Source: JAAFHS01 sp031396505 (GTDB taxonomy: Bacteria > Pseudomonadota > Alphaproteobacteria > Rhodobacterales > Rhodobacteraceae). From it: a stretch of DNA of 51,204 bases. Where the stretch lies: positions 1 through 51,204 of the forward strand of contig JANNKX010000350.1 in assembly GCA_031396505.1 (NCBI GenBank). Reading direction: 5' to 3'. Each line of letters opens with the position of its first letter. Positions within the stretch are counted from its first letter, which is position 1. Below, piece by piece: positions 17,688 to 26,129 of this stretch. The position numbers and the translations under genes are program-made. The notes beneath the pieces are model-generated. The model made no database searches. It saw only the letters and a list, made by a program, of their open reading frames with translations, and was not told where the DNA came from.

Positions 17688-18686
17688 ATGCGCAGCGCTG
17701 CGGCATCTGAATCTGACTCCCTGCTTGTGTTGACCGAAACCGAAGCTGTGCTGCCGTTGGACGCGCAGGTCGGGGCCGGGATTAAGAAGTCGGTTCCTGA
17801 CGGGCTTTGGCCTGCATTGTTCGGCCAACCCGATCCGGCCCCCGATGCACAGTCCCCCCTGATGACCTATGCCGTTCTGGATGCCGCAAAAATTCCGTTG
17901 CTGCACGACAGGTTGCAGGAGGCGGGCCTGCCGTACTGCTGCCTGTTTGATGGCCGCGCCTATGCTCAGATGCACAGTGTCGCGCCCTATGTCGTGCAGC
18001 TTGACCCCGCCCACAAACTGACACGGCAGTTGTTTACCAAATCCGGACAGGCCAGCGATCTTTGGGGCCATGAGGCAGGCATTTTCGTGCGCGCGCACCG
18101 CCCGCTTGACGATGTCCGGCGGCATTTCCGGCGATTGGTGCGGATGCAGGACGACGCCGGGAAATGGTATTATTTCCGGTTCTGGGAACCGCAGATTGCG
18201 CAGGCGTTCTGGGCGGCCTTTCCCGATGATGCCGCCGAGGTGGCATGGCGCTACGGCGCGGTCATCGCGTCGGTCACCTATCAGGACGGGGACCGGTTCG
18301 TGCAGATCGCCGCCCCTTACCCGACCGAAACACAGCCCGTCCGGCAAGGCGCGCTGGCGCGCTATCGCAGCCTGTTTGCGCAGGCCCGGTGGGACCAGTT
18401 CACGCGGCGGGTGCATGATGCGTTGCAAACCACCCAAAACCCCGGTTACACCACGGACCCGGCCATGGTGGCGCGCCTGTGCGACATGATGCGCAATGCC
18501 GGATACCTGCGCGAGGCGGCGATCTGGAACATGGTGCAGGCCGCCCTGATCTGCGACCGGCACGGGCTTGATCTGCCCGCACTGACACAGCAGACGCTGG
18601 ATGCGGCGCGGCGCCCGGATGACGTGGCCGCCGCGCGGGCCGTCCTTGCACGTGTGCGGAAAATCAGTGGCGAGGAGGCCCTGTAA
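17688..18686 (+). CDS. DUF4123 domain protein (probable T6SS effector adaptor)
   Basis: DUF4123 proteins (Tap/TEC type) are adaptors that load a cognate effector onto the VgrG tip of the type VI secretion system and are encoded just upstream of that effector. The domain spans about residues 58-178: TYAVLDAAKIPLLHDRLQEA, PYCCLFDGRAYAQMHSVAPY, WGHEAGIFVRAHRPLDDVRR, KWYYFRFWEP. A helical C-terminal region of 150 residues follows, probably for effector binding. The start is uncertain: 17688 (MRSAAASESD) is chosen, but 17589 or 17574 are in frame. The stop overlaps the next ATG (TAATG), so adaptor and effector are co-translated. No vgrG or T6SS structural gene is in the window. Confidence 0.8.
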   Translation: MRSAAASESDSLLVLTETEAVLPLDAQVGAGIKKSVPDGLWPALFGQPDPAPDAQSPLMTYAVLDAAKIPLLHDRLQEAGLPYCCLFDGRAYAQMHSVAPYVVQLDPAHKLTRQLFTKSGQASDLWGHEAGIFVRAHRPLDDVRRHFRRLVRMQDDAGKWYYFRFWEPQIAQAFWAAFPDDAAEVAWRYGAVIASVTYQDGDRFVQIAAPYPTETQPVRQGALARYRSLFAQARWDQFTRRVHDALQTTQNPGYTTDPAMVARLCDMMRNAGYLREAAIWNMVQAALICDRHGLDLPALTQQTLDAARRPDDVAAARAVLARVRKISGEEAL

Positions 18687-19582
18687 TGGCACAGGATGGA
18701 TTTTCGGCGCGCGCCAACGCGGATGACGACTGTGCCAACTGCCCGGAAAAGACCGAAAACATCATCATTGTCGGATCGGAATTCGAATATACAGAGGCGG
18801 GTTTCTGGCTGAAGTGCATGTTTCTTGCCTGCGGTTTTGCGGTGGCGCAGGGGCGCACTCCGCCGCCGGGCTGGTCGGCGGCAGACCGCACGACCCTTCT
18901 GTATGTCCCGCTGGGATATGTGCGCCATGAACTGCTGGCACTGGACTGGTTGCGCGACAATCTTGGCATCAACATCGTCCGCTGCACCAGCAAGGCAAAT
19001 GTCCTGTCGCACCTGCGCAATCGCAAGGTGGGCGGAAAAACCCACAAGATCAAGAACCTTGTCGCCTTCTGTCATGGGTTGCCGGGATACTTTTCGCTGA
19101 ATTATTCGGGGCCGGGTGACGCCATGAATATCTATGGAAGCGACTTTGAACGCCTGCCATCCGACCTGTTTGCGCCAAATGGAAAGGTGTTTTCCTATGC
19201 CTGTCGCACGGCGGTATCGACAATTTTCAACGGCGTGCTGGGACAGCGCATTGCAGATCATTTCGGCGTGACCGTGCGCGCCTATCACCGCCGCACCAAT
19301 TATGGTGCCGTCATGCGGCAGCGCAGCAGTTCAGCGGCGCTTGCGACCGCCCTTGTTGCGGCCCGCGCAACGCGGGAAGGCCAAAAGATCGCACTCCCCC
19401 CCGAACACGAGGCATTTCCGCATCCGGGCATGGGAAATGGCGTGTTGGGCATATGGGGGGCCAGTGCCGAGGGCACGGCCGATTATGCCCTGTGGCGCAC
19501 TGCTGGCGCGGTAAGCCTGCCCGCCGAGGGCACCACGCCTGCCGGCGAGCCGACAGGCTATGCCACTCTGACACCGGCATGA
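18686..19582 (+). CDS. Caspase-fold-like protein, candidate T6SS effector
   Basis: A 298-residue protein with no signal peptide, placed directly after a DUF4123 adaptor. Two motifs suggest a clan CD cysteine-peptidase fold. One is a hydrophobic strand ending in His-Gly (LVAFCHGLPGYFSL, His130). The other is a strand ending in Ala-Cys (GKVFSYACRTAVSTI, Cys173). After it come GQRIADHFGVTVRAY, like the last elements of CHAT, DUF4347 and gingipain-type domains. The N-terminus has a short Cys-rich segment (DDDCANCP). The downstream start overlaps its stop (ATGA). Inference: a protease toxin delivered by T6SS. No family was confirmed, and a non-proteolytic hydrolase remains possible. Confidence 0.6.
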   Translation: MAQDGFSARANADDDCANCPEKTENIIIVGSEFEYTEAGFWLKCMFLACGFAVAQGRTPPPGWSAADRTTLLYVPLGYVRHELLALDWLRDNLGINIVRCTSKANVLSHLRNRKVGGKTHKIKNLVAFCHGLPGYFSLNYSGPGDAMNIYGSDFERLPSDLFAPNGKVFSYACRTAVSTIFNGVLGQRIADHFGVTVRAYHRRTNYGAVMRQRSSSAALATALVAARATREGQKIALPPEHEAFPHPGMGNGVLGIWGASAEGTADYALWRTAGAVSLPAEGTTPAGEPTGYATLTPA

Positions 19583-20136
19583 CGCGCGTCGTGCCCAACA
19601 TGCGCCTTACGATGGCGGGCCTGTGCGGCGCACTGGCCTTGGCCGCAATCGTGTTTTACCTGACAGGAGGCCGACAGATGACCCCCAATTGCCACCAGAT
19701 TGAACCCGACCTGTGGCCAGATCTGCGCAGTGGCATGGCGCCAGAACCGACACCGCTGCTTGGTCGTCGGTCGCGTCTGGTGACGCTTCACCTTGGCTTT
19801 CCGGTGCGCCTGATGGCGGATGATCTGCTGTATATCACCGCCAGTTCCGACCGCGATGATGTGTTGTTTGTGGGTCCGGCACCCCCTGACGGCGTGATCA
19901 ACCTTGCCTTTCCCGTGCTGACCGCGACGGGGGCGGCAGAGACGGGGGCCGCCGAATACACGATGGGGTTCCAGCTGATCCGCGCCGAGGACCGCATAAT
20001 CTGCGTCTGGGCCGGAGAAGAGCGTTTCAACCTGCCCGCAGAACCGGATGGCACGGCGTGGCGGGTGGACCTGCTGGGTGCTGCGGTGCCGACGGATGAC
20101 GGCGGCCAACGGTGGACGCGCTTTAGCCCGCTGTGA
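19579..20136 (+). CDS. Single-TM protein, candidate immunity protein
   Basis: A 185-residue protein with one N-terminal membrane segment (about residues 11-29, LTMAGLCGALALAAIVFYL) and a soluble domain predicted to face the periplasm. No lipobox is seen and no family is recognised. The soluble part is beta-rich in character (RRSRLVTLHLGFPVRLMADD, EYTMGFQLIRAEDRIICVWA). It starts inside the stop of the candidate effector (ATGA), the strictest form of coupling. That position and the periplasm-facing topology fit an immunity protein protecting against incoming effector; this is inference from gene order. Confidence 0.55.
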   Translation: MTRVVPNMRLTMAGLCGALALAAIVFYLTGGRQMTPNCHQIEPDLWPDLRSGMAPEPTPLLGRRSRLVTLHLGFPVRLMADDLLYITASSDRDDVLFVGPAPPDGVINLAFPVLTATGAAETGAAEYTMGFQLIRAEDRIICVWAGEERFNLPAEPDGTAWRVDLLGAAVPTDDGGQRWTRFSPL

Positions 20137-20193
20137 CGGCCCGCGCGCCGCATGGCGCTGGCACCTTTGCACGCGCGGGGATAGAAGAGCCGC

Positions 20194-21234
20194 ATGGCAA
20201 TTACCCTGACATCCGTGACGCAGGCCCTTGATCTGGGGTTCGACGATATCATCGACGTGCGCAGCCCCGCCGAATTTGCCGAGGATCATATTCCGGGCGC
20301 GATCAATCTGCCGGTGCTTGATGACGCAGAGCGCGCGCGGGTGGGCACGATCTACAAGCAGGACAGCCCGTTCACGGCGCGCAAGCTGGGTGCGGCGCTG
20401 GTGGCGCGGAATGCGGCGCGGCATCTGGAGGGGACGTTGGCGGATCGCCCCGGTGGCTGGCGGCCGCTTGTCTACTGCTGGCGGGGGGGGCAGCGGTCTG
20501 GGTCTTTTGCGTCAATCCTTGCGCAGATCGGCTGGCGGGCAGAAACGGTGGCGGGCGGCTATAAAAGCTGGCGGCGGCTGGTGTCGGACACGCTGTATGG
20601 CGGGGCGGTGCCGGGGCGGGTGGTCGTGCTGGACGGGAATACGGGCAGTGCCAAGACCGACGTGTTGAACCTGTTGCCCGCGCGGGGGTGTCAGGTGATC
20701 GACCTTGAAGGTCTGGCGCGGCATCGCGGGTCGCTGTTCGGGGCGATGGGTGGGCAACCGTCACAAAAGGCGTTTGAGGGCGCGCTGGCGGTGGCGCTGG
20801 CGCGGCTTGATACGGCGCGGTCCGTGGTGGTCGAGGCAGAAAGCATCAAGATCGGCAATCTGTTCCTGCCACCAAAGCTGTGGCAGGCGATGGGCACGGC
20901 GCCGCGTGTGGCGATAGAGGTGCCGCGCCCTGCACGGGCGGCGTATCTGGTGCGCGCCTACGGCGATCTGATTGCAGACCCGGCGCGATTGGACGCGATC
21001 ATCGGGCAATTGCGCCCGTCGCACAGTGCCGAGGTGATTGCAGATTGGCAGGCGATGGCGGTGGCAGGGCAGTATGGGGCGCTGGCCGATGGGTTGATGG
21101 CGGCGCATTACGACCCGCGCTATGCCAAACACCGCGCGCGGGTGACGGTGCCTGTTACGGCTGTTGCGGCGGACAGTCTGGACGCGCTGGATGCGCTGGC
21201 CGACCGGGTGGCAGGCACAATCGCGGCGATGTGA
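20194..21234 (+). CDS. mnmH: tRNA 2-selenouridine synthase
   Basis: Also called SelU or YbbB. It replaces sulfur by selenium in 2-thiouridine at tRNA position 34, via geranylation, using selenophosphate. The N-terminal rhodanese domain has the essential Cys95 in VYCWRGGQRSGS. The C-terminal P-loop domain has GNTGSAKTDVL (residues 148-158), where the usual third Gly is Ala, and the family motifs DLEGLARHRGSLFG and VEAESIKIGNLFLP. It is 346 residues, slightly shorter than E. coli (364). selD, which makes selenophosphate, is 1.3 kb downstream on the opposite strand; no selA or selB is in the window. Confidence 0.95.
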   Translation: MAITLTSVTQALDLGFDDIIDVRSPAEFAEDHIPGAINLPVLDDAERARVGTIYKQDSPFTARKLGAALVARNAARHLEGTLADRPGGWRPLVYCWRGGQRSGSFASILAQIGWRAETVAGGYKSWRRLVSDTLYGGAVPGRVVVLDGNTGSAKTDVLNLLPARGCQVIDLEGLARHRGSLFGAMGGQPSQKAFEGALAVALARLDTARSVVVEAESIKIGNLFLPPKLWQAMGTAPRVAIEVPRPARAAYLVRAYGDLIADPARLDAIIGQLRPSHSAEVIADWQAMAVAGQYGALADGLMAAHYDPRYAKHRARVTVPVTAVAADSLDALDALADRVAGTIAAM

Positions 21235-21282
21235 GTTGTGTTGCGCAGGCGGGTTGCGCAGAGTGATGTGGCGAGGGACATC

Positions 21283-21705
21283 ATGATTTCAAGACGGCTT
21301 CTGTTGGGTCTGGGTGTGGCGGCCGTGGTTGGCGGCGCAACGATTGTGTATGCGCAGGTTTATCAAACCTATGATGGCCGCGAAATCGACGCGGCACAGG
21401 CGCAGCAACTGGCCGAGGCGGGCCAGATCACGCTGGTGGATATTCGCAGACCGGATGAATGGGCCGATACGGGCACAGGCGCGGGGGCCCTGCCGATTGA
21501 CATGCGCGACACGGATTTCGTGGCGCAACTGACGGTGGCGGTGGATGGCAACCGCGATGCGCCGATCGCGTTGATCTGCGCAAGGGGCGTGCGGTCGGCG
21601 CGGCTGGCGAATGAATTGTCTGCGGCGGGATTTACGCAGATCATCAACGTGCCCGAAGGCATGACAGGCTGGGTTGCGCGCGGATTGCCGGTCACGCAAC
21701 CGTAA
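21283..21705 (+). CDS. Membrane-anchored or exported rhodanese-like protein
   Basis: A 140-residue protein with an N-terminal hydrophobic segment (LLLGLGVAAVVGGATIVYAQ) that can be a signal peptide or anchor. A single rhodanese domain follows, with VDIRRPDEWADTG and the active-site loop ICARGVRSARLA (Cys99), ending in NVPEGMTGWVARGLP. Rhodaneses transfer sulfane sulfur; the export signal places this one in the periplasm. The ATG at 21283 has GAGGGA 5 bases upstream. It follows mnmH by 48 bases and may share its transcript. Confidence 0.85.
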   Translation: MISRRLLLGLGVAAVVGGATIVYAQVYQTYDGREIDAAQAQQLAEAGQITLVDIRRPDEWADTGTGAGALPIDMRDTDFVAQLTVAVDGNRDAPIALICARGVRSARLANELSAAGFTQIINVPEGMTGWVARGLPVTQP

Positions 21706-21807
21706 GGCAAAACGCTTGGCGCAATTTGGGTGCCATGCTAGCGTTTGAAAGTCACTTTTTCACGACCCGACGATCATCGACAATTTTTTATCGAAATGGA
21801 GTTTGTA

Positions 21808-22494
21808 ATGCATACGCTTCGTCAGGGAAGCCATGACCCCGCAGTCTTTTTTCTGCAGCGCCTGTTGAACCAGTACCTGTTCACCGTTCCCGGTTCCAAC
21901 GGTGTGGGCGAGGATGGCAACTTTGGTCCGCTGACAGCGGCGGGGCTGCGATTGTTTCAGGAAAACTATCATGGGCCGGTGGGCAGGCTTGAACCCGATG
22001 GCATCGCGGGGCCGCGCACATGGCGCGCGCTGGGCCTGACGTCCGAGGTGACATGGCCGGTACCGGTGGTGGGGCAGACGGCGACGATGTCGTGCTGGGT
22101 GGTCAGCGCGGGCCTTGCGACAGGCCGGATGAGCAGTGATGTCCCGGCGACAGCGCGGTTTGATGCAACCGATGGTGGGCTGCCGGTCGATGCGGCCAAT
22201 ATTGCCGCCTACGCCCGCGACAACGGCATGCGCCGCCTGCAGGCAACGCCAGCCGACGTTGCGGGCCTGCTGCCGCATATCCGGCGTGGCCCATTGATCA
22301 TCATCGGCGAATGGAATGGCGGCGGCTATCATGCGGTTGTGGTCACCGGGGCGTTCTGGGCATCGGAGATCGGATCGATGATACAGGTCAACGATTCCCT
22401 GCCCTATGGGCGCGGCAGCAGGTACATTACAGATTTTCCGACGATGATCTTGTCCGACGGGCTGTTCAACCCGACGGCGGTTCTGGTGCGGTAA
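21808..22494 (+). CDS. Peptidoglycan-binding/papain-like cysteine peptidase
   Basis: A 228-residue two-domain protein. Residues 1-75 form a PG_binding_1 domain (GEDGNFGPLTAAGLRLFQ, GIAGPRTWRAL). Residues 85-228 resemble the papain-like C70 (AvrRpt2) or C39 group: Gln90 and Cys96 in VGQTATMSCWVVSAGLA, His175 in GGGYHAVVVTG, and Asn195/Asp196 in QVNDSLPYGRG. No signal peptide is seen, which is odd for a wall-binding enzyme and would fit delivery by a specialised secretion system. The ATG at 21808 has GGAG 7 bases upstream. It converges on selD with a 20-base gap. Confidence 0.72.
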   Translation: MHTLRQGSHDPAVFFLQRLLNQYLFTVPGSNGVGEDGNFGPLTAAGLRLFQENYHGPVGRLEPDGIAGPRTWRALGLTSEVTWPVPVVGQTATMSCWVVSAGLATGRMSSDVPATARFDATDGGLPVDAANIAAYARDNGMRRLQATPADVAGLLPHIRRGPLIIIGEWNGGGYHAVVVTGAFWASEIGSMIQVNDSLPYGRGSRYITDFPTMILSDGLFNPTAVLVR

Positions 22495-22514
22495 GACCTG
22501 ATGACCGGGCGTTG

Positions 22515-24689
22515 TCAGACGACCGTGATGCCGACAGGGCCTGCGACCACAGCACCGATGATGGCGGCATCTTCGCCAATGGCGCGCAACTGATCCAGCA
22601 GGCGCTGTGCCACGTCCTGCGGCACGGCGGCCAGCAGGCCACCTGCGGTTTGCGGATCATACAGCAGGGCCGCGCGGGGCGTGTCGGGGGCGGTCAGCAC
22701 ATCTGCCATCGCCGCACGGTTCGCGGGGGCGAGCGATGATGCGAACCCCGCGTCGGATAGGGCCAGCGCACCGGGCAACAGCGGCACATCCTCCAGCACG
22801 ATCTTTGCGCCAAGGCCTGCGGCAAGCACCATTTCATGCAGATGCCCGGCAAGGCCAAAGCCGGTGACATCGGTCATCGCCTGCGCATGCGGCGCCAGGA
22901 TCGTGGCGGCAGGCCCCAGCGGATGCTGCATCCGGGCGAGCGTATGGGCCACAGCCTCGCCCAGCACCAGATCGGGCAACCGCGCAAGCGCCATTTCAGC
23001 GGCCATGATAACGCCCGACCCGATCGCCTTGGTCAAAATCAGCACATCGCCCGCACGCGCACCCGCCGTCAGCACGGGTTGCCGCGCGGTGCCCGTGATC
23101 GTGAACCCGATGGTCAGTTCCGCGCCCACCGAGGTATGCCCGCCCACGATATCCGCCCCGGCAGGCCCGAACACCGACGCAGCACCCGCCATGATTTCGG
23201 CCAGCGTTGCCGCCTGCAAACCGGCCGACAGGCGCGGCAGCGTCACCTGCGCCAGTGCCACTTGTGGGGTGGCCCCCATCGCCCAGATATCACCAAGGGC
23301 ATGCACGGCGGCAATCCGCGCCATCAGCCATGCATCCTGCGTGAAGGCGCGCAGATGATCGGTGGTCATGACCTGCACGCCACCCGGCCTTTTCAGGATC
23401 GCCGCATCATCGCCCGGGCCGGACAACACATCCGGGTTGCGCGGGGGCGGCACCGCCAGCAGGGCAGTGCGCAGGGCATCGGCTGCGACCTTGGCACCGC
23501 ATCCGCCGCACAGCGGCCTGCCCGCCATCGCCTGCGCCAGCCCGAGTGCCGCCCCTGCGGGCACGGGCGGCTGCGGCATCGCGGGGAAATCCGACAGCTT
23601 TTCCATGAAGGCGCGGTCGATCCGGTCTTTCGCGCGCCACAGGGCGGGATGGGCAAAGGCCACGCCATTGCGATCAAACAGCGCCTTTTGCGGGCCAAGC
23701 GAGATCAGCTTCATATAGTCGCCCTGCGGGTGGAAATCGCGCATCGGCGCACCTGACAGGGCCGCGCGCAGATTGTGATGCAGCACCGGGGCCGCACGCA
23801 CGGCAAATACACCGGCCTTGGGGCGCGGGGCATAGGCGATATGGGCGCAATCGCCTGCGGCAAAGATCGCAGGATCATTGGTTTGCAAGCGGGGCGTGAC
23901 GGTGACATAGCCGGTGTGCAGGGCAAGACCGGTTTCGGCCAGCCACGCCTGCGGCGCGGCCCCGGCAACAGCGATGGTCAGATCGGCGGGGATGCCCGTG
24001 CCATCCACCAGATAAACAGCATCGGATGTGATGCGCGCGACCGTCAGATTTTCGTGCAATTGCACACCCGCCGCAACCATTGCACGGCGCAGATGCGCAC
24101 GCGCGCGCAGCGATTGCGCGGCCAGAGCCGTACCCGCATCGACGACCGTGATCGCGGGCGTGACGTCACGCAAACGATGTGCGGCACACAGCGCCAGTTC
24201 AACGCCCGCCACGCCGCCGCCAATCATCACGACACGTGGCGCAGGCAATCCGCGCGCCAGAAACGCATCCCATCCGGCAGCAAACCGGTCCAGCGGGCGT
24301 GCGGGCGTGGCATGCGCGATGCCATCGACATCGACCGGGCCTGCATGAATGCCCACATCGAGGGACGCAATATCATAGGCCACGGGTGCACGTCCCGGCA
24401 CATGGATCAGGCGGGCCGCGCGGTCGATGCCCACCGCCGCCCCCAGCACCAGCCGCGCCCCCGCAAAGCGGCACAGGCGCACCAGATCAATCAGCACATC
24501 TTGGCGCGCATAATGCCCGGCCACCAGACCGGGCAGCATGCCGGTATAGGCGGCAATCGGTGCAGGGTTGATCACGGTCAGGCGCACGCCCGGTTGCGGT
24601 GCCATCGCCCATTGGCGAAGCACAAGCGCATGCGCATGGCCGCCGCCAACAAGAACCAGATCGCGTGTAAGGGGAAGGTCGGCCTGCAT
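22515..24689 (-). CDS. selD: Selenide, water dikinase fused to FAD/NAD oxidoreductase
   Basis: A 724-residue fusion. Residues 1-375 are a pyridine-nucleotide disulfide oxidoreductase-like (NDH-2/SQR type) domain with the FAD motif LVLVGGGHAHALVL, the NAD motif VVMIGGGVAGVELAL and PAIFAAGDCAHI. Residues 390-724 are SelD, with the catalytic CGGCGAK (Cys397, Lys400) and SGPGDDAAIL. SelD makes selenophosphate from selenide and ATP. The oxidoreductase half is thought to help provide reduced selenium, since this fusion recurs in bacteria; its exact reaction is not established. The start at 24689 places the FAD motif at residue 11. It serves mnmH nearby and is divergent from rpoN. Confidence 0.93.
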   Translation of the reverse strand: MQADLPLTRDLVLVGGGHAHALVLRQWAMAPQPGVRLTVINPAPIAAYTGMLPGLVAGHYARQDVLIDLVRLCRFAGARLVLGAAVGIDRAARLIHVPGRAPVAYDIASLDVGIHAGPVDVDGIAHATPARPLDRFAAGWDAFLARGLPAPRVVMIGGGVAGVELALCAAHRLRDVTPAITVVDAGTALAAQSLRARAHLRRAMVAAGVQLHENLTVARITSDAVYLVDGTGIPADLTIAVAGAAPQAWLAETGLALHTGYVTVTPRLQTNDPAIFAAGDCAHIAYAPRPKAGVFAVRAAPVLHHNLRAALSGAPMRDFHPQGDYMKLISLGPQKALFDRNGVAFAHPALWRAKDRIDRAFMEKLSDFPAMPQPPVPAGAALGLAQAMAGRPLCGGCGAKVAADALRTALLAVPPPRNPDVLSGPGDDAAILKRPGGVQVMTTDHLRAFTQDAWLMARIAAVHALGDIWAMGATPQVALAQVTLPRLSAGLQAATLAEIMAGAASVFGPAGADIVGGHTSVGAELTIGFTITGTARQPVLTAGARAGDVLILTKAIGSGVIMAAEMALARLPDLVLGEAVAHTLARMQHPLGPAATILAPHAQAMTDVTGFGLAGHLHEMVLAAGLGAKIVLEDVPLLPGALALSDAGFASSLAPANRAAMADVLTAPDTPRAALLYDPQTAGGLLAAVPQDVAQRLLDQLRAIGEDAAIIGAVVAGPVGITVV

Positions 24690-24807
24690 CCCACTGCGGT
24701 TAATCGCACGCGGCGTTTGGCACAAGGGGCGCACCAGTTCACATTTCAGACAAGACGTGTCTGGGGACCACTTTTTATTTGCAGTCTGGCGGGCTAGCGT
24801 TGCGCGC

Positions 24808-26079
24808 ATGGATCAACGGCAACGGATGACGGTCACCACAAAGCAGCGCCTTGCGCTGACAACGCGGCTGACGTCGTCACTGCGGGTGTTGAAGGCCGAC
24901 GCCGAAGGGCTGACACTGTTTCTGGAAGAAGCCGCCGCCGACAACCCCAGCCTTGTTGTGACGCGGGCCGATCGCGGGCCGGCCGATTGGCTGCCGCGCT
25001 GGACCGCGGCCTTTGCGCCGCCGTCCATCGACAGCCATGCCAGCGCGGCACCCAGCCTGATTGCGCATGTCATGACCGAAATCGACCGGCGCATCACCAA
25101 CGAGGCCCACCGCAAGATTGCCTTGCACCTGATCGAGGCGCTGGAGCCGTCCGGCTGGCTGGGGCGCCCACTGGCCACGATTGCGCGCGCGGCGGGTTGT
25201 AGCCTGCCACAGGCGCAAGCCGTGCTGGCAACGCTGCAACAGATTGAACCTTGTGGTCTTTTCGCGCAATCGCTGGCCGATTGTCTGCGCTTGCAGGCGA
25301 TCGAGGCAGGTGTGTTTGACCGCACCATGGCCGCGATGCTGAACAATCTTGATCTGTTGGCGAGCGGAGACCTGACAGGCCTTGCGCGCATCGCCAGGAT
25401 AGCGGAGGCCGATATTCAGGCCCGCCTGCGCATCATCCGGGGGTTCAACCCGAAACCGGGGGCGGCGTTCGAACAGGGTGCGGCGCCGATACGCGAACCC
25501 GACCTGATCGCGCGCAAGGTTGACGGCGTGTGGCAGGTCGCGCTGAACCGGTCGGCGCTGCCAACACTTGCACTTGGTGGCGACCGGCGCGCTGCCGGGC
25601 GGGCCGCAGCACGCGGCCTGATTGCAATGGTGGCCGAACGCAATTCAACCCTGTTGCGCGTCGGGCAAGAGGTGCTGTGGCGTCAGACCACCGCATTGGA
25701 GGCAGGTCTGACGGCAACCCAACCGATGCGCATGGCCGATATTGCCGCCGCAACGGGCCTGCACGAAAGTACGATCAGCAGGGTGATCGCGGGCACCGCC
25801 GTGGACACGCCGCGTGGCACATGGTGGCTGCGCCACCTATTCAGCCGCGACATGGGCGAGGGTATTTCGGCGGTGGCGCTGCGTGGCAGGCTGGCGGCCC
25901 TGATTGCGGGCGAAGATCCGGCGCGCCCGATGTCGGATGATGCGCTTGCCACGGCGCTGTCGGTCGGTGGCGCACAGGTGGCCCGGCGTACGGTGGCCAA
26001 GTACCGCGCGTTGTTGCGCCTTCCCGCCGCCCATGCCCGCCGCAGCGCACCGCGCGCAAAAAGCGGTGCGAAGGGGTGA
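24808..26079 (+). CDS. rpoN: RNA polymerase sigma-54 factor
   Basis: Sigma factor for -24/-12 promoters that need AAA+ activators. It starts at ATG 24808 (MDQRQRMTVTTKQRLAL), giving 423 residues. Region I is short and Gln-poor (RLALTTRLTSSLRVLKADAE). The core-binding region and HTH follow (MRMADIAAATGLHESTISRV, then GTWWLRHLFSR). The RpoN box is ARRTVAKYRALLRLP near the C-terminus. The acidic region II is nearly absent, making it shorter than E. coli RpoN (477). Rhodobacterales often have more than one divergent rpoN, so this may be a specialised copy. It is divergent from selD with only 118 bases between starts. Confidence 0.92.
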   Translation: MDQRQRMTVTTKQRLALTTRLTSSLRVLKADAEGLTLFLEEAAADNPSLVVTRADRGPADWLPRWTAAFAPPSIDSHASAAPSLIAHVMTEIDRRITNEAHRKIALHLIEALEPSGWLGRPLATIARAAGCSLPQAQAVLATLQQIEPCGLFAQSLADCLRLQAIEAGVFDRTMAAMLNNLDLLASGDLTGLARIARIAEADIQARLRIIRGFNPKPGAAFEQGAAPIREPDLIARKVDGVWQVALNRSALPTLALGGDRRAAGRAAARGLIAMVAERNSTLLRVGQEVLWRQTTALEAGLTATQPMRMADIAAATGLHESTISRVIAGTAVDTPRGTWWLRHLFSRDMGEGISAVALRGRLAALIAGEDPARPMSDDALATALSVGGAQVARRTVAKYRALLRLPAAHARRSAPRAKSGAKG

Positions 26080-26129
26080 CGCTGGCCGCGATGCAGGCTA
26101 GCAATGGCGAAGAATCCTGAGGAAAACGA

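Noticed and set aside
24717..24735. Sigma-54 promoter (TGGCAC) near rpoN
   Set aside because: The -24-like TGGCAC is present, but no TTGC-type -12 element lies at the right spacing.
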